Shown here piece after piece: positions 25,617 to 35,298 of a stretch of DNA of 44,666 nt. The DNA comes from Acidobacteriota bacterium (GTDB lineage: Bacteria > Acidobacteriota > Aminicenantia > Aminicenantales > Saccharicenantaceae): positions 1-44,666 of the forward strand of contig JAKPCG010000043.1 of the NCBI GenBank assembly GCA_029553365.1. The letters are read 5' to 3'. The notes under the pieces were generated by a model that was not told the DNA's origin, did no database searches, and worked only from the letters and a program-made list of their open reading frames with translations. Position numbers and translations under genes: made by a program. Within the stretch, counting starts at the first letter, position 1; each line of letters opens with the position of its first letter.

Positions 25617-26648
25617 TTACTCCAGGGAGATTTTCCTCAGGAGGTCGAGGTCATCCAGCAGTTTCCCTGCTCCCATCACCACTGAGGTCAGAGGATCTTC
25701 TGTCAGAAAAACAGGTAGCTGCGTTTCTTCTCTCAATCTCTTATCGAGATTTTTAAGCAAAGCACCTCCGCCAGTCAGAATAATTCCTCGGTCGATAATA
25801 TCAGCTGATAATTCAGGTGGCGTTCTTTCCAGTGCGATTCTAACCGCGTTGACAATGCTTGCTACTACTTCTTCAATTGCCTCTCTGATTTCCTGATCAT
25901 CAACAACAATAGTCCTGGGAATACCTTCCCTTAAATCCCTGCCCTTAATCTCCATGGTCAGTGATTCATCCAGAGGATAAGCTGAGCCCAGCTGACATTT
26001 AACCTGTTCAGCGGTTTTTTCGCCGATAAGCAGATTGTATTTCTTTTTTAAATATTGAATGATAGAGTCGTCCATCTCATTGCTGGCAACTCTAATCGAA
26101 TGATTAAAAACTACCCCATTTAATGAAATTACAGCTATGTCTGTTGTCCCGCCGCCAATGTCAACAATCATGTTTCCCGTAGGCTCAGAAATCGGCAGGT
26201 TGGCTCCAACTGCCGCCGCCATCGGCTGTTCGACGATGTAAACTTCAGAGGCTTTAGCTCTAAGAGCAACATCTTTAACCGCTCTTCTTTCCACCTGGGT
26301 AATTCCGGTTGGAATACCGATGACAATTCTGGGCCTGAGCAAAAAACCATGGTTATTCATCGCCTGCCTGATAAAATAATCAAGCATCCTTTCTGCAATT
26401 TCAAAATCTGCTATGACCCCATCCCTCATCGGCTTAATAGCCACCACGTTACTTGGAGTCTTACCCAGCATCTCCTTAGCTCGTCCGCCAACAGCTTCAA
26501 TCTTACCGGTTTGAACATTTATAACCACAATCGAAGGTTCCTGAACAACAATACCTCTTCCCTTTAAATAAACCAGTGTATTGGCTGTCCCCAGGTCAAC
26601 TGCCAGGTCGCAGAATAGCTTATCTTTCACCCAGCTCCAGAGACTCAT
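25617..26648 (-). CDS. mreB: Rod shape-determining protein MreB
   Basis: 'DLAVDLGTANTLVYLKGRGIVVQEPSIVVIN', 'MIVDIGGGTTDIAVISLNGVV', 'GIILTGGGALLKNLDKRLREET'. Confidence 0.97.
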   Translation of the reverse strand: MSLWSWVKDKLFCDLAVDLGTANTLVYLKGRGIVVQEPSIVVINVQTGKIEAVGGRAKEMLGKTPSNVVAIKPMRDGVIADFEIAERMLDYFIRQAMNNHGFLLRPRIVIGIPTGITQVERRAVKDVALRAKASEVYIVEQPMAAAVGANLPISEPTGNMIVDIGGGTTDIAVISLNGVVFNHSIRVASNEMDDSIIQYLKKKYNLLIGEKTAEQVKCQLGSAYPLDESLTMEIKGRDLREGIPRTIVVDDQEIREAIEEVVASIVNAVRIALERTPPELSADIIDRGIILTGGGALLKNLDKRLREETQLPVFLTEDPLTSVVMGAGKLLDDLDLLRKISLE

Positions 26649-26690
26649 GCTTATCCTCGCTTTTTATCCAAGAGATTAGGAATAATTAGA

Positions 26691-26719
26691 TATTTAGCAT
26701 AAAATGACCGGCGTGGCAA
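26691..26719 (-). promoter_or_regulatory. Putative promoter of the mre operon
   Basis: Minus strand TTGCCA (plus 26714-26719), 17-nt spacer, TAAATA (plus 26691-26696), about 40 nt before mreB. Confidence 0.45.
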
Positions 26720-26753
26720 ATTGTTCAGTGCCTGAGGTGTGATTAAAATTATC

Positions 26754-26783
26754 TTGACTTAGTCTGGAACTTTTTAATATACA
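26754..26783 (+). promoter_or_regulatory. Putative promoter of the OPT transporter gene
   Basis: TTGACT (26754-26759) with TATACA (26778-26783, 18-nt spacer) or TAATAT (26775-26780, 15-nt spacer). Confidence 0.5.
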
Positions 26784-26828
26784 TAAATAAAATAAAGAAT
26801 AACGACCTGGATTAGAAAGGAGAGGCCG

Positions 26829-28853
26829 ATGAGTGAAAAACCATTTGTCCCTGAAAAAACTGACCAGAGAGAATTTACTCTGCGGGCGGTCTTGCTTGGA
26901 CTTATCATGACTATCATTCTCGGCGCAGCTAATGCTTATCTTGGCCTTAGAGCGGGTATGACTATTGCCGCTACCTATCCAGCCGCAGTCATTGGGATGG
27001 CAGTCCTTAAAATGATGAGAGGCTCAATTCTGGAAGAAAACATAGCCAGAACCGTTGGTTCAATCGGCGAATCAGTTGCAGCCGGGGCTATCTTTACTAT
27101 TCCAGCTTTTTTGATTACTGGAGTCTGGACTAAATTCAATACGGTCAGTGCTTATCTCCAGTCGACAGCCCTGATGTTTGTCGGCGGCTTACTGGGAATT
27201 CTGTTTGTTACCTTTCTTAGACGGATCATGGTGACTGACCCGGAATTGCCATTTCCTGAGTCAGTGGCAGCGGCTGAAATTCATAAAGCTGGTCAAAAAG
27301 GCAGCGCTGGAGCAAAATTTTTGTTCCAGGCAATGGGAGTTGGCGCTCTGATCTATTCCCTTGGCGTGGTTCAGTTATTTTCTGCTGGCAAGGAATTTGT
27401 CATCAAGCTGGGCAAAATTGGCTCAAGTTTTGTTCGCCTGGGATCATCCCAGGAAGCCGGCACTGTCAGCACAGGCGGGATGGTGAGTGTTTCCGGTCCC
27501 GGGATTTCTCCAGCCTATATTGGAGTTGGCTATATTATTGGCCCTCGTCTGGCTTCTTTGAACTTTGCCGGTGGTGTGCTGGCCTGGGGTCTCTTTGCAC
27601 CCCTCTTAATGTATTTTCTAGGGCCTCAACTGGTGAGCCAATTTTATGGACCGACTGTGGCTATGACTGATGTCCCCTGGCCAGATCTGATCAGCAATGT
27701 CTGGAAATTCATCATCAGGCCAATTGCGGTCGGCGGCATGCTGGTTGGCGCCGGCTACACTCTTTTTAAAATGAGAAAGAACCTGATGACTGGTATTAAG
27801 AGATCAATAAGAGATGTCAAAAAGGCTTCAGGTCAAGTCGAAACTACCAGCCGTCTGGAAAAAGACCTGGATATGCGGCTGGTCCTCTTTTTGTTGCTTT
27901 TTACAGTTATCCTTATGGTATTTGTCTACAGGATGTTCATTGGAAGCTATTTACCAGCTGTTCTGGCCGCAATAGTTATGGCTGTTTTTGGCTTCTTTTT
28001 TGCCGCCGTTTCTGGAAACTTAGTAGGGACAATTGGCTCTTCTAACAATCCAATTTCCGGCTTAACCCTGGCCACTCTGATTATTGCCGGCCTGTTGATG
28101 GTCCTTATTGGAGCAAGAGGAACCAGCGGGATTATCGCTGTTTTAGGTGTAGCTTCAGTGGTCTGTGTTTCCTCAGCTGTCGCTGGTGAAATGCTGCAGG
28201 ACCTTAAAGTTGGACATATTCTGGGAGGAACACCCTGGAAAATGCAGGTTGGTGATATTATCGGAGTTCTGGTGGCTTCCCTTGTTCTTTATTTCCCTTT
28301 GATGATTCTCCACGGAGCTTTTACGTTTGGTAGCAAGGAATTACCTGCGCCTCAGGCTGGTTTAATGGCAGTTATAACACAGGGTATCGTCGGCGGTGAA
28401 ATGGCCTGGCCACTGGTCATTGTCGGCATGATGATGGGCTTTGCCCTGATCCTGGTTAGAGTCAGTTCTCCCATGCTGGTCTCAGTAGGTATGTATCTCC
28501 CCCTCGAAACGACCTTCGCCATTTTTGTTGGTGGCATGATCAAGGGAATTCTCAATCGTCAGACAGCCAGGAAGAACCTTAACCCGGCTCAAAAAGCCAG
28601 AGCAGAAAATGTTGGAATTCTTCTGGCAGCGGGTCTAATTGCGGGTGAAGCTCTGACCGGGTTGGTTCGGGCCGGCTGGAAATTCTTCTATCTCCAGGGC
28701 GTTGTGGGCAAGGATATACCGATTATTTTTGCTCATCCCAGTTATTTGCTCGGGCTCGGGGTCCTTGTCCTGATCGGGCTTTATCTGGTGGCCGTTCCAC
28801 TCAGAAATGCTGGTGCTCCTGATGAACCGCCTCCACCATCAGCCGTAGTCTGA
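26829..28853 (+). CDS. OPT family oligopeptide transporter
   Basis: 'FTLRAVLLGLIMTIILGAANAYLGLRAGMTIAATYPAAVIGMAVL', 'LPFPESVAAAEIHKAGQKG', 'YIGVGYIIGPRLASLNFAGG'. Confidence 0.92.
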   Translation: MSEKPFVPEKTDQREFTLRAVLLGLIMTIILGAANAYLGLRAGMTIAATYPAAVIGMAVLKMMRGSILEENIARTVGSIGESVAAGAIFTIPAFLITGVWTKFNTVSAYLQSTALMFVGGLLGILFVTFLRRIMVTDPELPFPESVAAAEIHKAGQKGSAGAKFLFQAMGVGALIYSLGVVQLFSAGKEFVIKLGKIGSSFVRLGSSQEAGTVSTGGMVSVSGPGISPAYIGVGYIIGPRLASLNFAGGVLAWGLFAPLLMYFLGPQLVSQFYGPTVAMTDVPWPDLISNVWKFIIRPIAVGGMLVGAGYTLFKMRKNLMTGIKRSIRDVKKASGQVETTSRLEKDLDMRLVLFLLLFTVILMVFVYRMFIGSYLPAVLAAIVMAVFGFFFAAVSGNLVGTIGSSNNPISGLTLATLIIAGLLMVLIGARGTSGIIAVLGVASVVCVSSAVAGEMLQDLKVGHILGGTPWKMQVGDIIGVLVASLVLYFPLMILHGAFTFGSKELPAPQAGLMAVITQGIVGGEMAWPLVIVGMMMGFALILVRVSSPMLVSVGMYLPLETTFAIFVGGMIKGILNRQTARKNLNPAQKARAENVGILLAAGLIAGEALTGLVRAGWKFFYLQGVVGKDIPIIFAHPSYLLGLGVLVLIGLYLVAVPLRNAGAPDEPPPPSAVV

Positions 28854-28944
28854 TGGGTGCTGCCCGCAAACCAGAGGAAAAGGGCTCGTAGGCCATAAGC
28901 GAAAATTTGCCACTGACCGGCTTCTGGGTTAAAATAAACCCGTT

Positions 28945-29460
28945 ATGGCTATTCTAGAAATACTAAAGGTTGGCCATCCGCTGCTGGCTCAAAAAGCCCG
29001 CCCGGTTGAAAATATTAATCAGGAAATAGTGGACCTGGCCAGGAATATGGTAGAGACCATGTACCGGGCACCGGGAGTGGGATTAGCCGCTCCTCAGGTC
29101 AACAGGGGAATCAGGCTAATTACGGTCGACCTGTCCGTGGGTGAAAATAAAGATGAACTTTTTATTCTGATTAATCCTGAAATTGTGGAGGAGTCAGGCA
29201 AAACTATGGCTGAAGAAGGCTGTCTATCTGTGCCGGGAATATATGAGAAGCTTGAGCGCCCGGAAAGAGTAGTGGTTAAAGGCTATGACCTTAATGGTCG
29301 AGAGATCACGATTGAAGCCAGTGATCTTCTGGCCAGGGCTTTTGCTCACGAAATTGATCATCTTGAGGGCAAACTTTTTATTGACAGGCTATCTCCCCTC
29401 AAAAAAAGCCTGATCAAAAATCGAATCAAAAAGGAGCAGGAGAAAGTCTCCACCCGATGA
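28945..29460 (+). CDS. def: Peptide deformylase
   Basis: 'GVGLAAPQV', 'EEGCLSVPG', 'AFAHEIDHLEGKLF' are the three PDF motifs. Confidence 0.96.
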   Translation: MAILEILKVGHPLLAQKARPVENINQEIVDLARNMVETMYRAPGVGLAAPQVNRGIRLITVDLSVGENKDELFILINPEIVEESGKTMAEEGCLSVPGIYEKLERPERVVVKGYDLNGREITIEASDLLARAFAHEIDHLEGKLFIDRLSPLKKSLIKNRIKKEQEKVSTR

Positions 29461-30389
29461 AGGTTGCCTTTTTTGGGAGTCCGGCTGTCGCTTTGCCCGC
29501 TTTAAATAGCTTAATTCAGGCTGGGCATGAAATAAGACTGGTCATCACGCAGCCTGACCGCCCGGCCGGCAGGGGAAAAAAATTAACTCCGCCTCCGGTT
29601 AAGGTTTTTGCCCGCGACCATGGGCTGCCCTGTCTTCAACCAGAAAAAATCAGACGAGATGAACAGGTACTGGAAGCCTTAAAGCAGGCTGAACCAGAAG
29701 TCAATGTGGTCGTAGCCTATGGCCAGATAATTCCAGCTTCTATTATCTATTTGCCCCCCTTTAAGACACTTAATATACATTTTTCTCTTTTGCCGAAATA
29801 CCGTGGAGCGGCTCCGGTCCAGTGGGCTATTTTAAATGGAGACAGGAAAACTGGAATCACTATTATGGAGCTCAATGAAAAGATGGATGAAGGACCGCTT
29901 CTGGCTCAGCGGGAAGTTGAAATTTTACCTGGAGAAACTGCCCGGGAACTGGAGATCAGACTGTCTTACCTGGGCGCCCAGCTTCTGATCGAGACTCTAG
30001 CCAGAATTAATGAAGTTGAACGAGTTGAACAGAACCCGGAACTGGCTACCTATGCACCCAGGTTGACCAAAGAACAGGGCAAGATTAACTGGCAGGAGCC
30101 GGCTAGAGTGATAGACCTCAAAGTTAGAGCCTTTTTCCCCTGGCCCGGAGCTTTTTGCTTCCTGGATGGAAAAAAAATAGATATACTGAGCGGTCAGCCT
30201 ATCGCCGGGATTTTTCCTAACTCTTCTCCTGGAGAAATAATCCAGATTGATAAATCTGGTGTGTATGTTGCCTGCGGTCAGAATACTGTCTATCTGATAG
30301 AAAAAATAAAACCGGAAAGCAAAAAAGAAATGCCAGCTTATGCCTTTAGCCTCGGCGGGAAAATCAAGGTTGGCACCAGGTTAGACTGA
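29457..30389 (+). CDS. fmt: Methionyl-tRNA formyltransferase
   Basis: 'LNIHFSLLPKYRGAAPVQWAILNGDRKTGITIMELNEKMDEGPLL'; ATGA overlap with def. Confidence 0.96.
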   Translation: MKVAFFGSPAVALPALNSLIQAGHEIRLVITQPDRPAGRGKKLTPPPVKVFARDHGLPCLQPEKIRRDEQVLEALKQAEPEVNVVVAYGQIIPASIIYLPPFKTLNIHFSLLPKYRGAAPVQWAILNGDRKTGITIMELNEKMDEGPLLAQREVEILPGETARELEIRLSYLGAQLLIETLARINEVERVEQNPELATYAPRLTKEQGKINWQEPARVIDLKVRAFFPWPGAFCFLDGKKIDILSGQPIAGIFPNSSPGEIIQIDKSGVYVACGQNTVYLIEKIKPESKKEMPAYAFSLGGKIKVGTRLD

Positions 30390-30420
30390 CGACATTTACC
30401 GCTTCAGCCTGGACTTAATG

Positions 30421-31314
30421 CTATTCCTCAATTATATAATCGATCGGGTTAATTGGTTTGCCGTTCAGATGAACTTCATAATGAAGATGCGGTCCAAGGG
30501 CCTTGCCAGTCTGACCAACGTACCCCACCACTTGCCCCCGGTTAATTTTCTGGCCAGCTTTGACTGTATATTTTTGCAGGTGCCAGTATTCAGTTGACAA
30601 CCCATTACCGTGACTGATACAGACAAAATTCCCTTTGTACTTATCAAACCCAACTTGAGCGACCACTCCGTTGGCAGTAGCCATAACCGGATTATTAAGG
30701 TTGGTAGCAATATCCAAGCCAGAATGGAAAGCATTTCTACCGGTGTAAGGATCAATTCTGGAGCCAAAGGACGAAGAGACCCAACCGACAGTTGGCCAGA
30801 TGGTTGGCGTCGTAGCCAGATTTGTCGATTGACTTTCAAAAAATTGATACATGTAGCTAAGGTTCTTCTCAACTGATTCGGCCCTCTGCTTGATAGACTG
30901 AATAGCGCCTGGAGAAACTTCTTTATTGGTCCTGGTCACCAGATTAAGATCAACTTTTTCCCCGCCACCCAGACCAGGTTCTCCCCCTATATTTTCCGAA
31001 GACTGAATGCCAGCCAGGACGTTGATCTTACGGGCATAGTTTTCGAAATTTGAGATAGTGTCTTTCATCTGAGCAATAGTAGTTTCGTAAGCGGCTAAAG
31101 TTTCTTTTTGAGCGGCTGCCTCTTTGAGCAGTTCATTATATTTAGCCTTGGTCACAGTCATCGAAAAATAATCAATCAGAAAGAAAACAAAAATTACAGC
31201 AAAGGTCAGTCCTGCTCCCAGAACAAGGCGAACTGCCTTTTGAGAGATATTTATTGTCTTGAAATTCGTCTTCCAGTTAGGAACTATCACTACCGAGATA
31301 AACTTTTTAGCCAT
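30421..31314 (-). CDS. Membrane-anchored M23 family metallopeptidase
   Basis: N-terminal TM and coiled coil; 'FHSGLDIATNLNNPVMATANGVVAQVGFDKYKGNFVCISHGNGLSTEYWHL...GPHLHYEVHLNGKPINPIDYI'. Confidence 0.93.
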   Translation of the reverse strand: MAKKFISVVIVPNWKTNFKTINISQKAVRLVLGAGLTFAVIFVFFLIDYFSMTVTKAKYNELLKEAAAQKETLAAYETTIAQMKDTISNFENYARKINVLAGIQSSENIGGEPGLGGGEKVDLNLVTRTNKEVSPGAIQSIKQRAESVEKNLSYMYQFFESQSTNLATTPTIWPTVGWVSSSFGSRIDPYTGRNAFHSGLDIATNLNNPVMATANGVVAQVGFDKYKGNFVCISHGNGLSTEYWHLQKYTVKAGQKINRGQVVGYVGQTGKALGPHLHYEVHLNGKPINPIDYIIEE

Positions 31315-31396
31315 TTTCTTTCCTCTTTAAATAGCACATTTAGCCAGCGGCTGTCAACCTCCGGGTTAGAATGACTCTGATCTCCGCCGGGAGTCT

Positions 31397-31654
31397 TCAT
31401 TCCACCACTTTATAGATCACATCATTCTCCCTAACCGGGAAATCGACTTTGAAAGCAACCTCTTCTCCTGCTCCGGCTTCTTCCACCGGCTGGTGCTCAA
31501 TCTGCATTGATTCGATTTTCTGGAAAAAGTTAGAACTATGTCCTTTGATGTGAACCACATCTCCAACCTTCAGGCCGCCGCTGGTTATCTTGCCTACTCC
31601 GACCTGAATTTTCGAAAAATAATGGCTAATTCGGCCAACTTCCACCTCCTCCAT
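31397..31654 (-). CDS. Stand-alone EF-Tu domain II-like (translation elongation factor-like) protein
   Basis: 'MEEVEVGRISHYFSKIQVGVGKITSGGLKVGDVVHIKGHSSNFFQKIESMQIEHQPVEEAGAGEEVAFKVDFPVRENDVIYKV' reads as a single translation-factor beta-barrel. ATG at 31654 follows GGAGGGACGAA. Confidence 0.75.
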   Translation of the reverse strand: MEEVEVGRISHYFSKIQVGVGKITSGGLKVGDVVHIKGHSSNFFQKIESMQIEHQPVEEAGAGEEVAFKVDFPVRENDVIYKVVE

Positions 31655-31714
31655 TTCGTCCCTCCTATATTTTTGTCTTATAAATAGCAAAAAAACTGAA
31701 TTTTTGCAACTATT

Positions 31715-32482
31715 TTAGCCACCGATTAAGACCGCCCCTCCATTGACATTAAGAGTTTCACCGGTTATGTGCCTGGCCAGCTCGGAAACGAGAAACAGTA
31801 TTGGACCGGCCACGTCTTCTGGATCAGGAATTCTTTTGAGCGGTATTGATTGCCTGATTCTCTCCTTGAATTCGGCGTCACTAAAAACTTCAGTATTCAT
31901 CTCGGTTTCCACCCAGCCGGGCGCAACACAATTGACCAGAATGTTAAAGGGAGCCAATTCTACCGCCAGGGATTTGGTCAGTGCGACCAGAGCACCTTTG
32001 CTGGCTGCATAATGGGAATGAAAAGCCTCCCCCCTGATAGCAGCAGTAGAAGCAACATTAACGATCCAGCCCCGTCTGTTTTTCTTCATAACAGGGACAA
32101 CGGCATTGGTGGCATAAAAAATCCCGTCAAGATTGATAGCCATTGTTTCCCGCCAGGTTTCTGCGCTCATACTGCCCATTTCTCCGTATGTCCAGATCCC
32201 GGCGTTGTTAACCAGAATATCTATTGTGCCCCAGACTTCCAGGCACCTGGAGACCATTCTTTCCACATCCTTCTTGCTGGCCAGATCCGCTTGAACCAGA
32301 AGATATTTACCTCCTCTGGCCTCAATTTCCTGCCCGGCTTCAACTGCCGCCTGAACATTTTTTTTATAATGAATGGTTACTTCAGCTCCGGCCTCGGCCA
32401 GAAAATTAGCTGTTGCCCGGCCAATTCCTCTTGAACTCCCTGTAATTAATGCCTTTTTCCCGCTTAAATCAATCGCCTTCAT
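31715..32482 (-). CDS. Short-chain dehydrogenase/reductase (FabG/glucose-dehydrogenase-like)
   Basis: 'ALITGSSRGIGRATA', 'LVNNAGIW', 'YAASKGA' (YxxxK), 'LNVNGG'. Confidence 0.93.
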   Translation of the reverse strand: MKAIDLSGKKALITGSSRGIGRATANFLAEAGAEVTIHYKKNVQAAVEAGQEIEARGGKYLLVQADLASKKDVERMVSRCLEVWGTIDILVNNAGIWTYGEMGSMSAETWRETMAINLDGIFYATNAVVPVMKKNRRGWIVNVASTAAIRGEAFHSHYAASKGALVALTKSLAVELAPFNILVNCVAPGWVETEMNTEVFSDAEFKERIRQSIPLKRIPDPEDVAGPILFLVSELARHITGETLNVNGGAVLIGG

Positions 32483-32533
32483 AATTCCCACCTTAGTCCA
32501 GAATTTTCACCGATTGGCTCTCCTACCTCTTTC

Positions 32534-35074
32534 TCAGAGCTCAGTCAAGCTGAAATCGCCCATCTTGTGGAATTCGAGATAGCGGTAAATATCAGCGGCA
32601 TAGGGTAAAATTTTCTTTTCCATCATGCTCAGGTAATCGGCAGTGGAAGGCAACTCTCCTTTAATGGCAGTCAAGGCCGCTAATTCAGCCGAGCCCAGAT
32701 AGACTCTGGCTCCGTCTCCCAATCGGTTGTCAAAATTTCTGGTGGAAGTCGAAATGACTGTACTCCCTGGCTTGACCCTGGCTTGATTTCCCATGCACAG
32801 AGAACAACCGGGAATTTCCAGCCGGGCTCCTACCTGGGCAAAAATAGCCAGCAGCCCCTCTTTTTTTAATTGTATCTGGTCCATTTTCGTGGGCGGAGTT
32901 ATCCAGATCCTGGTTGCCGGATAGGAAGCCCCCTCCAGCAACCTGGCCGCTGCCCGAAAGTGACCGATATTGGTCATGCAGGAACCAATAAAAACCTCAT
33001 CAATCTTATCTCCCGCTACCTCTGACAGATATTTAACATCATCCGGGTCATTCGGACAAGCCAGAATTGGCTCTTTGATTTCAGCCAGGTCAATTTCAAG
33101 TGTGGCAGCATAGTCGGCATTTTGATCACGCTTTAAAAGAATCGGATTTTTTAACCAGTCTTCACAGGCTTTAATTCTTTTCTCCAGAGTCCCAGCATAC
33201 TGGTAGCCAGCGTTAATCATCTCTTTCATCAAGGCTATATTGCTTTTTAAATATTCAATGACCCTATCCTCTCGAAGTGAGATGACCGCTGCTGCCGCTG
33301 ATCTCTCGGCTGAGGCATCAGTGAGTTCATAGGCTTGCTCAACAGTCAGGTCTTCCAGACCCTCTATTTCCAGAATACGACCATTAAAAATATTCTTTTT
33401 GCCTTTCTTGGCTACAGTTAACAAACCATTTTTGATGGCAAAAAATGGAATGGCATTAACCACATCTCTCAGAGTAATCCCCGGATTTAGTTTTCCTGAA
33501 AATCTGACCAGGACTGACTCTGGCACATCGAGAGGCATAAAACCCAGGGCACCGGCAAAAGCCACCAGACCGGAGCCAGCCGGAAAGCTCAGGCCGACTG
33601 GAAAACGGGTATGAGAATCGCCCCCTGTACCGACCGTGTCAGGTAAAATAAGGCGATTCAGCCAGGAATGAATGATGCCGTCTCCGGGCTTGAGAGCGAC
33701 TCCCTTTCTTTCAATGACAAAAGAGGACAGACTTTTATGCATCTTAACGTCAGTTAGCTTGGGATAAGCCGCGGTGTGGCAAAAAGACTGCATAAAAAGG
33801 TCAGTTTGAAACTCTAAACAGGCCAGCTCTTTCAACTCATCAGCTGTCATTGGTCCGGTTGTATCCTGCGAACCAACGGTGGTCATCTTTGGTTCACAGG
33901 CAGTTCCCGGCAGGACTCCTTCCTGCCCGCAGGCGAGTCCAATAATTTTCTGAGCAAGGGTAAAGCCCTGGCCGGGTTTGATCTCAGGGTTCTCAACCCT
34001 GGTAAAGAACTCGGCCTCCTTCAGACCTAATTCTTTCCTGGCCCGGCTCGTCAACTGGCGTCCAATTATTAAATTAAGCCGGCCTCCAGCCCGGAATTCG
34101 TCCTTAATGGTTACCGGTTTCCATTCAAATTTGCTCAGTACCTGACCATTTTCATCTTTAATAACCCCTGCCCCGGTTTCAATGACTATGACCTGACCTG
34201 TTCTTAACTGGCTGACATCCGTCTGAATGGGTAATCCACCAGAGTCTTCAACCGTATTGAAAAAAATGGGAGCAATTAATCCACCGATAACCACTCCGCC
34301 TCGCCTTTTATTAGGAACATAAGGGATATCCTCACCTATATGCCACAGAAGAGAATTACAGGCAGATTTGCGGGAAGAGCCAGTCCCGACCACATCACCG
34401 ACAAAAGCTACTTTATAACCTTCTTCCCTGAATTTGTGGATAGTTTCAATACCGCCAGGAAAACGGGTTTCACCCATAGACATGGCATGAAGAGGGATAT
34501 CAGGACGGCTCCAGGCATATTTAGCTGGTGACAGATCATCAGTATTAATTTCTCCATCGACCTTAAAAACTTTAAGAACAATTTTTTCAGGAAATTCGGG
34601 CCGATGCCGAAACCAATCGGCTTCTGACCAGGACTGTAGAACTTCTCTAGCATATTGATTGGAAGAGCTAAGATCAACAACCTGGCGATAAGAACCATAA
34701 ACCAGGATGATTCCGGCTAAGGCTCTGGCTGCTTCGGGAGCCAGTGATTCCTTCTGAAGAAAAGAGACAAGAGGCCCAACATTATAACCACCGAGCATTG
34801 TGCCCAGAAGGAAGACCGCCCTTAACGGGTTGATAAGAGGAGATTGTCTTTTCTGTAGAGCTATTTCTTCAAGCCAGCTGGCTTTCACCATGGCCGCTGG
34901 ATCAACTCCCGGAGAAATTCTCTGTTCGATAAGATAAACTAATTCCTCCTCATGACCGGCAGGTGGATCTTCGAGCAGTTGACATAACTCGCTGGTTTCT
35001 TCCGGTGTCAAAGGTAGAGGTGGTAAGCCAAGTTTTTTCCTTTCCTCAGCTTTTTGATAATAGCTCTCAAGCAT
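32534..35074 (-). CDS. acnB: Aconitate hydratase B (2-methylisocitrate dehydratase)
   Basis: 846 aa with the AcnB-type N-terminal HEAT-like domain, swivel 'VGTGSSRKSACNSLLWH' and 4Fe-4S cysteines 'IGSCMTNIGHFR' / 'GCSLCMGNQARV'. Confidence 0.95.
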   Translation of the reverse strand: MLESYYQKAEERKKLGLPPLPLTPEETSELCQLLEDPPAGHEEELVYLIEQRISPGVDPAAMVKASWLEEIALQKRQSPLINPLRAVFLLGTMLGGYNVGPLVSFLQKESLAPEAARALAGIILVYGSYRQVVDLSSSNQYAREVLQSWSEADWFRHRPEFPEKIVLKVFKVDGEINTDDLSPAKYAWSRPDIPLHAMSMGETRFPGGIETIHKFREEGYKVAFVGDVVGTGSSRKSACNSLLWHIGEDIPYVPNKRRGGVVIGGLIAPIFFNTVEDSGGLPIQTDVSQLRTGQVIVIETGAGVIKDENGQVLSKFEWKPVTIKDEFRAGGRLNLIIGRQLTSRARKELGLKEAEFFTRVENPEIKPGQGFTLAQKIIGLACGQEGVLPGTACEPKMTTVGSQDTTGPMTADELKELACLEFQTDLFMQSFCHTAAYPKLTDVKMHKSLSSFVIERKGVALKPGDGIIHSWLNRLILPDTVGTGGDSHTRFPVGLSFPAGSGLVAFAGALGFMPLDVPESVLVRFSGKLNPGITLRDVVNAIPFFAIKNGLLTVAKKGKKNIFNGRILEIEGLEDLTVEQAYELTDASAERSAAAAVISLREDRVIEYLKSNIALMKEMINAGYQYAGTLEKRIKACEDWLKNPILLKRDQNADYAATLEIDLAEIKEPILACPNDPDDVKYLSEVAGDKIDEVFIGSCMTNIGHFRAAARLLEGASYPATRIWITPPTKMDQIQLKKEGLLAIFAQVGARLEIPGCSLCMGNQARVKPGSTVISTSTRNFDNRLGDGARVYLGSAELAALTAIKGELPSTADYLSMMEKKILPYAADIYRYLEFHKMGDFSLTEL

Positions 35075-35131
35075 TTGATTATCTCCTGAATAAAAATTTA
35101 GAGGGATTACTTCCCACAGCTTACGGCTATA

Positions 35132-35160
35132 ATCTTATGAATTCTAAAAAAGTTTGTCAA
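35132..35160 (-). promoter_or_regulatory. Putative sigma70 promoter of acnB
   Basis: Minus strand perfect TTGACA (plus 35155-35160), 17-nt spacer, TAAGAT (plus 35132-35137), about 55 nt before the acnB start; AGGAG SD. Confidence 0.6.
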
Positions 35161-35298
35161 AAACTTATTGGACGAGTGGGGCCTCAGTTTTTAACTTTTT
35201 TTCAGGATTAGAGAAGTCATCAAGCTAATAAAAAGTGTTTGCTTTTGTCAGGTCGAAATAATAAAATTTTTAAGTTAAAAAATTAATCAGGAGGCAAA

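Noticed and set aside
30465-30872. 135-aa ORF in another frame of the M23 gene
   Set aside because: Same-strand out-of-frame reading of a well-supported CDS.
31850-32434. 194-aa antisense ORF over the SDR gene
   Set aside because: Embedded in a strong SDR CDS; no conserved motif.
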